From Inonotus obliquus (Eukaryota; Basidiomycota; Agaricomycetes; Hymenochaetales; Hymenochaetaceae): a stretch of 64,000 nt of DNA. The position numbers and the translations under genes were made by a program. Of this stretch, positions 21,307 to 31,854 are shown one piece after another. Under the pieces are notes generated by a model, which saw only the letters and a program-made list of their open reading frames with translations, was not told the DNA's origin and made no database searches. The stretch's first letter is position 1, and each line of letters opens with the position of its first letter. The stretch covers positions 1,984,001 through 2,048,000 of the forward strand of contig JAJHTX010000005.1 of the NCBI GenBank assembly GCA_032164295.1, given 5' to 3'.

Positions 21307-21666
21307 CCGAATGCCCAATAATTGCCTGAAGTACGCGCAAGAGCTCCACGATCCCCAACCTTCTCCTCGACATTACACGCGACCGCCCCTTCTGGAAGTT
21401 GCACGAGCGGTATGATGTTGCCAACAGTCAAAGCAGCTTTCTTGCCATAGTAGATGAAAGTACCAGTTTTCCACCTACAGTAGCGATGAAGGTCTCTTAT
21501 GAAGCTTGTACCGCCAAGGGTCACACATGGTAAATGACACGAGCAAGAGGGGCACCACGTCCTGGGTCGTGAATGGTTTCTTTTACGAAACTGCAGACAT
21601 AGCCCTTGTGTTCTGCAAAATCGAGGTTACAAAGCTTGGCGGGCACTTTACGGTGTGAGTGTGCGC
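21307..21666 (-). pseudogene. 5'/middle part of the decayed ribosomal protein uL2 gene
   Basis: Minus-strand translation in three frames gives consecutive uL2 segments: [14 protein letters not shown] with [19 protein letters not shown], then DPWRYKLHK, then [36 protein letters not shown] and TSGNY, ending at IGHS. At least four small indels break the frame. It covers roughly residues 20-140 and joins perfectly to the fragment at 7471-7902 when the retroelement and one TSD copy are removed: IGHS continues into [16 protein letters not shown]. It is flanked on the other side by the solo LTR, which also sits inside the gene. A few more bases of the match may continue beyond 23388. Confidence 0.88.
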
Positions 21667-23387
21667 TGAATGTGCGAGAACGCGGCCGGTATCAGAAATA
21701 CCGGACGAGGGGGGTACGATTTAGATGCGTTGGGAGGGCCGGTACGTGGCGGTACTAAGTCGTACAGTCACAGACAAGTCGTCAAGAGAGAATAGTAGGG
21801 CCTGGCTGGATTGATGAGTACAGGAGACTATAGGTGACCGCTCAAGAGGAGAGGTATCAGGAGACGATCAATACCGAGACGAATCCGTCGATACCGAGTC
21901 GTCTGGTGTCTGGTATTACGGTAGAGAGAACAAAGCAGTAGAGGAGGCGAGCTGAGGAAGTGTTTCTGATGGGACTGGTCGTGAGACGAGAGACGAGGGC
22001 GACGAAGACGAGAACGACGACTACCGGTATCGATACCGGAGACTACGAGACGAGACGAACGAACGGGGACTTGAACGAGATGAGCAAAACCCGGACCTTC
22101 ACTCTGGAAGTTCCTCTCAGATTAGCTGGTTTGCTACAGTAGAACATGCAGGCTATAAATACCATAATACCGTAGCCATACAAGATACCAAATGGGGGGT
22201 TTTTACAAGTCGAATCGTACCGTAATCCGGTACAAGAAATGGAACATAAAGTCGAATTGAATGTAAAATTACAATCAGGGGAAACATAAGATGATGAATG
22301 AATAAGAAGTTTTATCAGGGGGTAGCTAAGAATAGGGTGGGACGAGACAAGAACCCAATGAAAACTCACGACGAGTGATACCGAGGTAGGGCGGCGATAC
22401 CGACGTCGACCAGCGCTAAATTAAGGGCGTGTCTCAAGCTACCGCATGGGCGCTCCTGGCGATGTCCCTGTCGTAGGAGAAGCACGTCATCCTGATTTAC
22501 CTTTGTTCCGGTATCATGATCCGTGCGGCGTCAGTCTGGGCGTCTACCGGTCGATCGGATGGCGTGCTCCGATGTTGACGTGTCGGTACAACCCAACCTT
22601 GGCAATGGGGTACTCTACCGTTCGGTACCAATCAGTACCCTGGGATCGTCTCTGAGCATCGCTCTAGCCCCTCGATATCGACCGGTACGCGTCGCCTGAC
22701 TTGACTGGGCATTGCTTGGCTTCCCCTCCGAGTCGGATCGATGGCCTCCTCCGAGATCGAAGCAGCGTACGGCGGACTTGATTCATTTCCCAACCTTCCT
22801 CTCGATGTAGATCTCCGATGGCGTGGTCTCGACCTAGCACACGTAACGAACTCCGGTACCGGAGCGGACCATCGGTATCAACACCGGTATCGTCGGTATC
22901 GATGCATGGCGGTTCGGAAGGGCATACCGTCGGGCTTGGAGCTTCGACCATGATCCAACTCTTCGCAGCAACGTATGGCAGACCGAGTGCAGCTTTGTGA
23001 GCCTTTTTCTATGGTATGGGCTGTCGAGGGCGTAGTATCGACTAGACGTGGAGTATTAAGCGTCAGTATCAGGACGGGTGGACGGTACGGTATCGGTATC
23101 ATCGGTATCGAAGTCTGGTGGTTCGGTACTGTGATGGAAGACGGGCGTAGGGATTGGTGATTCGGTATTGGCGCAGAAGTGGACCAGTTCTCAATCGTTC
23201 TTAGCCTTGTCGAATCGCAGAAGCCTCGTACTTTGTTGGAACCGCAGGCGTAGATAGGACGGCAGAAGTACCGTGGTCCGAAGAGAAGTAAGAAGCGGTA
23301 GAATCGCAGAAGTATTGTTAATTGGAAGAAGCGGTAGAATCGCAGAATTAAGCCCATATCGATCGTAGCCTCCGGTATTACTCTTTA
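21667..23387 (-). mobile_element. Solo LTR of the same retrotransposon family (1721 bp)
   Basis: It has the same ends and length as the 3' LTR of the full element, including the two 36-bp units, but with scattered substitutions (for example near 21695, 21911 and 22858). It is flanked by a 4-bp duplication GCGC (21663-21666 and 23388-23391). No internal region remains, so it is a solo LTR left by recombination between two LTRs. It is an older insertion than the neighbouring full element. Confidence 0.92.
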
Positions 23388-23651
23388 GCGCATACAAGTG
23401 AGTGATGTCACAATCCAGGGTACATAAACTCGCCTGCCTCCCAGTCAATCAGTCATGTCGTCTCTCTTTCCATCACCCTCACCATCTCAGCACACTTACA
23501 CCCGCTCACAGAGCCATCTCTTCTCGACCAAAGCACGGTGATGAGGATTACATTAAGTGACTGACGAATGCATTTATTCTGTTCTGACGCGAGTGCCACC
23601 TGACACACTCATAGCTCTTCCTCTTCCTCCCACCATTAACTCTGACCAACT

Positions 23652-24690
23652 ATGACCTCCCGCATCAACATTGTATGCCCGACCGGTGCATAAGCGTACA
23701 GTCCTATTTACAGCCCTGATACGCATGGATTTAGCAATTCACAAAGCATCGGATTTTGCGCAGCAAACGCGACAGAGTCGGACAACCTCCTGGACAAGTT
23801 GTTCGCTTCGAAAATCAAGGACTATATTGAAACTTACTCGCGACCTTCGACACCACATTAGCCGGCCGCTGACTGTTTTCTCATTGTCGTCACTTTATTG
23901 GAGTACGCATGGGGAATCACAACACAATGGGACGACCACTTGTGGTACTTGCAGAGGTTTGAATTGTTTAGGTGACCTAGAAATGCTTTACTCACATACT
24001 CTGTTACCGTGTACTAGGCAATGAAAGTTCCCCTGGGATTGTCACATATGCTCCTACTGCTCAACGTCATTGTGAGTCTTGTTCAGTTCTTGCGAAGCGA
24101 ACAGTGTTACTTGGCTTTTGGTCACTGAGCTGTCAAACCCTGCTATATGTCCTATGTGTCAACAGTACCACTTACTTATCCCTCTCCTTTAGGTCATGAC
24201 CATCACATCTGGTGCGGTGATCACCAAGCGACACACTGAATATGCCGTTATGGGTCTCTTGGGTGTTGTTGTTATTCAAGGTTTCGGCTACAGCCTCATC
24301 TTCGACCTAAAGTTGTTCCTACGAAACTTATCTTTCATTGGCAGCTTGTAAATGGTCTTAAGTGCAGCTGATTGATGATTACCCTTGTTTGCATCACTTG
24401 TACTCCGGAGTTCCAGTTTTTGCGGTGTCGTTGGTTCTATGGAGAGCAATCACGGTTCTCTCCTTAACCGTCGCATGTTCGAACGAGAGGTGGAACAGGT
24501 TGGCGTTCTTAACTATCGTCTATATATACTGCTTTTATGCTGATGGATTCTGCGCCCCATAGATGAGCGATCTCAGTTGCTGTGGTCTACCACTGAACAG
24601 CCTGCATACCTCACTATGCCAAATCGTGCTGAATATCTCGTCTGCTGTTGGTGAAGCTCACCATCAGATCAAAACACTGGATCACTGTCC
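23652..24690 (+). pseudogene. Decayed SURF4/Erv29-family gene
   Basis: SURF4/Erv29 proteins are multi-pass ER cargo receptors that load secretory proteins into COPII vesicles. The frame starts near ATG 23652, and after an intron ending about 23760 it reads ESDNLLDKLFASKIKDYIE. An in-frame TAG follows (23859-23861), then FLIVVTLLEYAWGITTQWDD and HLWYLQ. Introns follow at about 23950-24018 and 24052-24192, then ITSGAVITKRHTEYAVMGLL, GYSLIFDLKLFLRNL, and a second in-frame TAA (24349-24351). Similarity fades by 24690. Introns are retained, so this is a DNA-level copy or a former gene. It is divergent from the uL2 relic. Confidence 0.8.
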
Positions 24691-26351
24691 ATCAATGTCA
24701 CTAGCTAACTTTGACAAGTGAGCTCTTTATATTGGTCTACAAATTCACTCATTGACACCATCCCAGGGATCCTGAAACTGCGTATACCTTGCTCATTGTT
24801 CCATTGAATCGCTAATGTTATACCAAATTTTAGTGTATTAGTAGACCGTATCACCGGAATGACAATATAATCCATTATCACCGCTACTTTCGCCTGATAA
24901 AGTGCAATATATATTTTACAAGAAGACCTGACTGACAGACCCTTGTACCGCTTTTACCACATTATAAGCAACCAAAAGCATGACCAAAATTGATCAGCAT
25001 TTCACTACCTTTTCCGCAACCGAGATCCTATGTAGTAACTTGTGGATACAAACCAGCATGCACAAGAATCATCAAGCCTTTGTAAATTCAACAAGGTATT
25101 TATTATCTTCACAAGTACTAGAATATTTCTTTTGCCTTATGGTAGATTATTACACCTTATCCGCCAACCGAGATCCATTATACATGCTTGTATTGATTTT
25201 ACTCTTTTGGCTTTTTTACAACCATATATGCTAATGTAAGCAAACTGACTTTCTCCCGATGAATGACTGTACTCATTCAAGCAATCTTAATATGTGAAAC
25301 AAAACGACGATTTTGACACAGCCACAATGACTAAAATTCGGACTTTCGATTCTCACAAGCTAAACTATGTATGGTAAATTGATCTGCAATCTTCATGCAC
25401 AAATTCCACCTGGCGCTCTCCCTTTTCTCCTCTCAAAAAATCAACAATGACTAAAATTTGGACTTTCAGTTCGCACAAGCTAAACTATGAATGGAAAGTT
25501 GATCTGTGTTCTTCATGCAAATCTCACCTGCTGGCCCTTCCCTCCCCTCAGAAAAATTGTAGTCGCACAGACTCGGATTTAAGGTTCCTGGCGAAGCCAG
25601 TAACATAATCACTGGTTGACTGAAGAAACGTCGGTTGGAAATTTCAGAAAAGATGGTTAAATCTTCGTGAAAAATCTGCCATATATGGAAACAGTGGAAT
25701 TCACAGTATTATGTAATCACTTGAGTTATATACGCAGCTTCAGAAATTAATCGGACTCTGGCATTCCTCTTCCCGTAATGCCTTTCTCGCCTTCCGTGAA
25801 CAGTTTGCTACGCCTCGTTTCCTAATGGAAGTCCCTTTTTCTGCCGTGAAGTTGCCGCTCAGATGATTGGTACTTTGGGTGCTTAATGAATAGGAAGATA
25901 GACTCTCTGTCGGCTGAAAGGGATTGGTTTCTGTGAGTCTTCCGGGATATGTGGGATTAGGCCTACATTTTCTGAGCTATCAGTAGAGGGTGATTAACTA
26001 AAAACGATTTCTTTGCCCCCGTAGGCAACGGTGCTGCACGGCGAGCTATTCGTTCAGGCAACAGAAAAGGCGAAAACTAGTCTTATTCTCCTTCCATCAC
26101 CGAGCGCGCTCAACCTCAAATAACTATGGACGATGTCGTCGATGTCCTTTCCGACTGTGTATCTCCTGACTCCTGCGCAATCATCATCCGGACCGCGGAG
26201 CACTCGACTGGTAGAGTAGTGTGTGCGTTCGATTAGGTGAATACTATGATTCCAGTAGAGACAAACTCGTAAGCATCTGTACTTTACGACAAAGTCATCT
26301 TTCTCTGACGATCCCCGTTAAGCTTCCGATGTTGGGCACTGAGAACCAGAC
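24691..26351. other. AT-rich spacer; possible upstream exon near 26126
   Basis: Mostly AT-rich sequence containing the 120-bp duplication at 25324. An ATG at 26126 opens a short frame (MDDVVDVLSDCVSPDS) followed by GTAGAG and GTAAGC donor-like sites. This might be an upstream exon of the gene at 26352, but I cannot join it convincingly. Confidence 0.4.
25324..25560. repeat. Tandem duplication, two copies of about 120 bp
   Basis: ACAATGACTAAAATTCGGAC at 25324 recurs as ACAATGACTAAAATTTGGAC at 25444. The similarity (CACAAGCTAAACTATG, TTGATCTG, CTTCATGCA) continues to the end of each unit with scattered substitutions and small gaps. Confidence 0.85.
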
Positions 26352-26821
26352 ATGGTTCATCCGGTAATGCATACGCCAGATGCCTACACAGGCACTAGTG
26401 CTGGTTCCATGTGGCCGATAAGTCTTGAACAATGTTCGAGCTCAGATGGTGCCGGAAACCCTATCAATTTCCAAGCGAATGCAGCGCGTGCGATGTCAGA
26501 TTCTGGTGTCGCAACGCTAAACCAATTCCAGAGGAGACTGCCCGAATGATAATTGCCCCGAGTTCGAGAGTTGCGTGCGCCTTTCCGGGTTGCAACCCGG
26601 CATATGCAAGGCTGCGAGACAGAACGAGGCACATGAAGACGTACCACAAGTGCGAGCGCTGGTGTCGCCGAGGCCTGGAGGCGACGACAGGAGACGCGGT
26701 CCGCTGTCGAGAAGACGAAGGATTTATACGCTCCGACCAACTTCTCATCCATGCCAGGAGAGAACGAGGTAGCGCATGCTACCGAGCAGCGATAGCTTGG
26801 GGATGGCATCCCGGATGCTAA
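26352..26821 (+). CDS. Small C2H2 zinc-finger protein, about 128 aa
   Basis: Putative DNA-binding protein. ATG 26352, exon to 26448, an 83-nt intron (26449-26531, GTGCCG...TTCCAG) and a second exon to the stop at 26821 give a continuous frame. The finger is canonical: CAFPGC, then x12 to His and x4 to a second His (RHMKTYH). A Cys-rich linker (KCERWC ... VRC) follows, then GFIRSDQLLIHARRERGSAC. This C-terminal half lines up with the end of the gene at 1130-2677, but here the finger is intact and the long low-complexity N-terminus is missing. It may have further 5' exons, or be a truncated copy of a larger gene. No regulatory target can be inferred. Confidence 0.55.
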
Positions 26822-29560
26822 AGGGAGCGTCAAACGACTGGAAGGTTATTGACTGCCTTGGATGCGGACGTAACAAAGCTCCCCCAAAGGACGTCTTCCT
26901 CCATTCTACCTCCGCTTCGCCCCTATCTGCCTCCAATCCCGTCTCCAGTTCATACCAGAGGCCCTATCCAAAGGATAGGCAGGCATCAATTCGGCTTTTA
27001 CATCATATTCGTCCTTCGTTTGCTCCTCACCGATTAATGAGCAAGGAAGTTCTCACTGAGAGCGTGTTAGCTTCACGATTAGGGTCAGTTATGAAGTAGG
27101 GGATGCATACAAGTGGCGCAAAGGCGCACACTTTCGGAACTTACACTCAGACGTGTGTTCTTACTTATTCAGGCTGGAGCTGGGCAGAAGGAAGAAGTGT
27201 TGTAGATGCCCCGGTGGTCAATTCAGTCGGTTGCCTGACTTTTCCCGTCGTCCCATGCAAGACGAGGCGTTAGATAACGCGATACGAAGCCAGAGTCTGT
27301 ACGTTGGAATGTGAAAAGCTTGGCCTTTTTTTCAGAAAGTATATTGACAGTTTGTATACAATCCACTTCCAAAGAACTCGCTCCCGCGCTTCTTTTTTTG
27401 CACATTCGAAATGTTACAACCCCAAGTTCATGAAAGTATATATCGTTTAGGTGTGAATACCGTCGTTTCCTATCAGAGAAGTGGTACAAGGAGAGTTGCG
27501 ATCACTGAGACGCCACCATCGTCCAATGTTAGGGATTGGGATAATATTAAGGATCGGGGCGACCAATCATCATTGTCAATGCAGCGTGCACGAGGTCACT
27601 GGAGGCCAACTGGATGTTGCTCCGGGTCACGAATGCCAGTACACCGTGATCACGGACCGACGAAATGGCATGGCGAGCCATGCCAATTTTCGGCCCAACC
27701 CTCTTCGACTCGGAGGACATGGACCAAACAGGACCGCATACGGGCAAGGTCACACCCTTCGGACACGTCGATTCATCAAGGTCTGAAGTCGACCGGCAGC
27801 AACCTATAGTATGGCCAATCCAATTATACATACACAAACATGGTCAGTATCCTGAGCCGAAGGTGTCACCATAGATCAAGCCCCAGTAGCTGCGGTCCCA
27901 GCAATAACCCTCATAGAATACTACGGTCGCAATCCGTACGGGCGCAACCAGATGCAGATGGCGGTTTGACTCGGAGACGCCGAGTTTATATGACATGCAA
28001 GTTGCATATGGCCTAAATCGGGCGACTCGAACAGGCCGGTCACCGGTCAGTCAGGACTCAGATTGCTCTTACCTTACTGCGCCCAATGTCCAACGCCTAA
28101 CACGGTCAGTCTCAAAGCTACAGTACTAGTACTAGAATATAAAACGTAAAAGTGCATCGCCGCTCGCTCTTGTGCAATGATGCAAATTAATAACGCAATC
28201 AATAACGCAATAACGCAATAACGCAATCATGCGTACGCGTCTTTGTTGGAATGTGTTTGTATTGTGTTTGCAGCAGCAGCAGGCCTGGTCCCTGGAGTAG
28301 CGGAGCTGTGGAGCTATGCCAGAATAGAAGTGCCAGTCAGTGCTTTATAACACGTCAGCGGGCAGTTGCTAGCTAGAATAGTATTGCATGGCTCTTAACG
28401 GACGGAAGGGAGTGGATTTGGACTTGGGGACGGGAACCTATGAGTTATCGTTTATTCTTGGTCTTGACCTTCTTCGCCTGGTGAGAGTCAAAATCCTGAT
28501 TACGACATGTGGTAACATACCAACTAGAAACCCACATAAAACAGAAATTGGGACGGGGTTGTGTCATTGTTGCACAATATTCCAAGCGAATCCCTTTATC
28601 GTTTCTCCCATAACTAAAACGTTCAATAAATGCCTTGTTAATATTATTTTTTTGTTTTGTGCGTCGAGTTGACTGTCACGTTCAATATCAGATAAATCTC
28701 TCGCCCGGGACCTCTGTTATAGAAGGAAGAAACTAACGACTGGACCTGGTTTTATTGAAGCTTCTCTGATCTCAATCTTCGCCGTCGGTACTTTGGTACA
28801 ACATTGTATTGCAACAAGCGTCCATTCTGAAGGTAAGAAGGTAGTTATCCGTCATCTCTGCAATGATCTGAGCATCCGCAGCGGACTTACACTCCTTGTT
28901 CTGTCCCAAAAAGTCAGTCACCCTAATACTGGTAAAGAAGCAGCACAACGTGCTTACAGGGGGTTAGAGCTTGGCATGTGAGTGGCCCTAGTAGGACTTG
29001 GAGGTCAATACCTGTTTGGAAAGTGTATGGCAGTGAGCATGCGCAGGAAAGACGGCTGTTAGAGACGGGAGGCAGTCGCATGGGATTGGATCCAGTCGCC
29101 AGTCGCTAGATAAGTTTCAGCAACTTTTGTGTTGAGTATGGAGTATAGTTCGCCTTGTCCTGTACCGAAGATTCCCCTACGTGTTGACTTGAGAAAATGG
29201 TTGTTAATCACTTCCCAGCGTCTAAGCGTTCAAGGACACCCGGGATACCAGTCAGAGGATAAGCGGGAGAGCGAGTTTGTGGTTCGTCTTTTGGTTCAAA
29301 GAAAGTTGGAAGGATGTGGATGCAGACAAGTTCCTGACGGAATCGGGGCTTAAGTTATATGTTATGTGTTGAAATTGTATTTAATGTAAGGATTGAAAAC
29401 CGCAAACTCTAAGACGAACGGCACAAGTCTAGCTGTAAAAGCTGGTGCGTGCCACCTCAACGGCGAGGATTAAGATGCATGCAAGTTTCCTAGATGCATC
29501 GTCAGAGCTCAAACTCTCGCCCTGAGAAAGTGAAAAACACACCACATTGTAGTACCCCTC
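26822..29560. other. 2.7 kb without a recognisable gene
   Basis: Several frames of 60-130 codons occur on both strands (27411-27837 is the longest cluster), but they overlap each other and show no conserved motif. A small AATAACGC array lies at 28185. This may be eroded sequence or contain lineage-specific RNA that I cannot detect. Confidence 0.4.
28185..28228. repeat. AATAACGC short tandem repeat
   Basis: Four to five copies of AATAACGC-type units separated by 0-4 bases, such as AATAACGCAATAACGCAATA. Confidence 0.8.
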
Positions 29561-30016
29561 CTACGTCCGATCATCCAACCCATCCCCCAACTTCTTAACA
29601 ACATCAAAACCCTTCGGTGGTCTCCTCAACCTCCTCATCTCCTCCTTCGTCTTCACCTCTTCTTCACTAACATTCTCGACTCTAACAAGTTCCTTCACAG
29701 CAAGAATCTTCCCAGCGAATTCAGGTTTATGAGGATGAAATACGGTTTGCAGACGTCGATGAATTCCTAGGGACGTGAGAGTTGATTTTTTTCGTTCGCC
29801 AAGACCGATTGCGGAGCGTGTGAGGGTGATTTTGAAGTATGTTTTTTCGGGTGAGGGGGATGAGGGGGAGGGAGAAGAGGAGGAAGGTGATTCTTGGGAA
29901 GCGTTTGACGTTGCGGATGAGGACGAGGATATGAGACGGGGAGACAAAACGGATGAAGATCGGCGAGGGAATAAGAGTTGAGGTCCAAGACGTGGTACTC
30001 GACGTTGTGGAAGCAT
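29561..30016 (-). CDS. MRPL33: Mitochondrial large-subunit ribosomal protein uL30m
   Basis: Structural protein of the mitochondrial ribosome. The core YFKITLTRSAIGLGERKKST ... LGIHRRLQTVFHPHKPEFAG is characteristic of the bacterial L30/uL30 fold in fungal mitoribosomes. I choose ATG 30016 (MLPQRRVPRLGPQ, 151 aa). It gives an Arg/Ser-rich, acid-free leader typical of a mitochondrial targeting peptide, followed by a Ser/Pro linker. The frame is open further up to ATG 30100, which would add 28 residues including acidic ones. A charged C-terminal extension follows the L30 domain. No intron is needed. It is divergent from the NOP15-like gene, 170 bp away, so the two ribosome-related genes may share a promoter. 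The symbol follows the yeast orthologue name. Confidence 0.85.
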   Translation of the reverse strand: MLPQRRVPRLGPQLLFPRRSSSVLSPRLISSSSSATSNASQESPSSSSPSPSSPSPEKTYFKITLTRSAIGLGERKKSTLTSLGIHRRLQTVFHPHKPEFAGKILAVKELVRVENVSEEEVKTKEEMRRLRRPPKGFDVVKKLGDGLDDRT

Positions 30017-30186
30017 CCTTGAAGGCGTCGCTGTTTGTGGTGAGTTCTGAAGACGGTCCCGTTCGCTGGTAGTAGTAGTGTCTTTCTCCGAAAGAGGCAA
30101 ATGATCGACGTTCCCAATGATTTTGAAAGTTATCTTTTCATCCTCACTTTCGCATGCACTGGCAGTGAAGGGACTGGACTTTGATC
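30017..30186. promoter_or_regulatory. Shared divergent promoter region, uL30m / NOP15-like
   Basis: Only 170 bp separate the two start codons. If uL30m begins at 30100 the gap is only 86 bp. I see no clear TATA box. Inferred from spacing alone. Confidence 0.5.
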
Positions 30187-31598
30187 ATGCCAGCTCTCGT
30201 CAAGCCCCCACAAAAGTCCTCGAAAGGCACGAAGCCAACTTCTGCGAAACCAGTGCCGGCGGCTCCTACGAAACGGAAAAACCCTTCCAGGAATGCGACA
30301 GAGGAGAAGGACGAACGCAAGCCAAAGAAATTGAAAGGGAAAGAAAAGGTTCAGGATGACGAAGTACCAGCATCAAAGTCCATAAAAGGTGGAAAAGAGA
30401 GTACCGCGAAGGAGAGAGTAGAGACGAAGGATAAAGATCGAACATCTCGCGGGAAGGCGGAAGATAGTAAAGGCAAAGTCAACCAGACGAAGGTATCTGA
30501 AGCGCGGAAGGGAATTCTAAAAGGCACAACGAAGAGAAAGAAAGAACCAGCGCCTTCTCCCGAACCTTCAGATTCAGAGTCAGAGGAGGACGATGGAGAC
30601 GAAGAAGTTGTTAATGCCTCTGAATCTGGAGACGAGACCCATGAGGAGGTCGAAGTTGACGAGAGCTCAGAGTCAGATGACAACGAAGCCCCATTGCACG
30701 GATTTTCTTCTGAATCGGACTCATCCGACGAAGAGGACGACGTCGACGAAGAGGACGACGTCGACGATAAGGCTCCGATAGATATTGGAAAACTGCCGAC
30801 TGTAGCTAAAGACGATGCAACAGTGAAAAGAAAGCTAGAAAAGGCGAAAAAGCAGACGGTTTGCATCAATGTTCCCGGTCGTCTTCTCCTTTAATTAACA
30901 CATACTATCTCGTTCCTTCGTCCGTTAACTTTAGACGGAGGACAGGGGAGTTCTGTATCTAGGTCGCATACCACACGGGTTCTACGAAGACCAAATGAAA
31001 GCCTACTTCTCCCAATTCGGCGACATCACTCGACTACGTCTCTCGCGAAACAAAAAGGTCTGTTTCCTCTTCTCCCTCACCGACAATTCCATATTAAAAC
31101 TTGCCCTTCTTGCCTGTCATTTAGACTGGTCGCTCAAGACATTACGCCTTCATCGAGTTCAAATCCTCTGCTGTTGCTCAGATCGTCGCAGAGACAATGG
31201 ACAACTACCTTCTAATGGGCCGTTTGTTGCAATGCAAAATCGTACCGAAGGAAGGATTACATCCTGAGCTTTGGATTGGAGCGAATAGGAAATTTAGGAG
31301 AGTACCAACAGCAAGGATTCAGAGGTTTCAACAAAACAAGGTTTGTCCCTTGGTTTTCATACGTGGTTTTCTTTTAGATTTTCTTTTCCTTCTTGCATTG
31401 TAGATAAGAACGCAAGAGGAGAAGAAGAATGTAGAGAGGCGTCTGTTGAAGCGTCAACAACAGAAGAAGCGAAAATTGGAGGCTTTGGGGATTGATTATG
31501 ATCCCGCGCCAGTTTTCTATGTGAGTCTCTGGTGACCTTTCGTTGTAGAACGGAATTCTGACAATTACCAGTCAAAAAAGGCCAAGAAGAATGCGTAG
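30187..31598 (+). CDS. NOP15: NOP15/NIFK-like nucleolar RNA-binding protein, 384 aa
   Basis: Pre-60S ribosome assembly factor that binds pre-rRNA around ITS2 in the nucleolus (known for yeast Nop15). There are five exons: 30187-30858, 30935-31057, 31125-31340, 31404-31520 and 31572-31598, all with GT-AG introns of 51-76 nt and phase preserved. The first 220 residues are Lys-rich and then Asp/Glu/Ser-rich, typical of nucleolar proteins. A single RRM follows: RNP2 is VLYLGRIP and RNP1 is RHYAFIEF, with the family signature [17 protein letters not shown] between them. The C-terminus is a Lys/Arg-rich helix. The in-frame ATG at 30187 is the first in the frame. The RRM and the conserved phrase AETMDNYLL make the family assignment firm. 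Confidence 0.92.
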
Positions 31599-31854
31599 TC
31601 CCACGCCAGACCCCAATGTCAGGAGCTGCGCAATGCAGTTCTTACTGCACGCCGGTATATTTTGTAGCACTTATATTTGTCATAGCTTCCTGCTGGATAC
31701 GCATGACATACATTCTAATGAAGACGAATTATTACGATGGCGTAAAATCTATGCAGACACAAAGCCAAACTCTATAATATCCAATGCATCCCAAGAAGGC
31801 AAACAAGACGAAACGCCAAACGAAAGCAAAAAAAAATGCATTTCGTTTTGGTGT

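Noticed and set aside
23671..24024. 117-codon plus-strand frame
   Set aside because: It is an out-of-frame shadow of the SURF4 relic.
28185..28228. AATAACGC array considered as a CRISPR-like array
   Set aside because: Units are 8 bp with no spacers, and the genome is eukaryotic.
29767..30117. Second minus-strand frame overlapping uL30m
   Set aside because: It reads the same DNA in another frame and is Pro/His/Leu low-complexity, without the uL30 motif.
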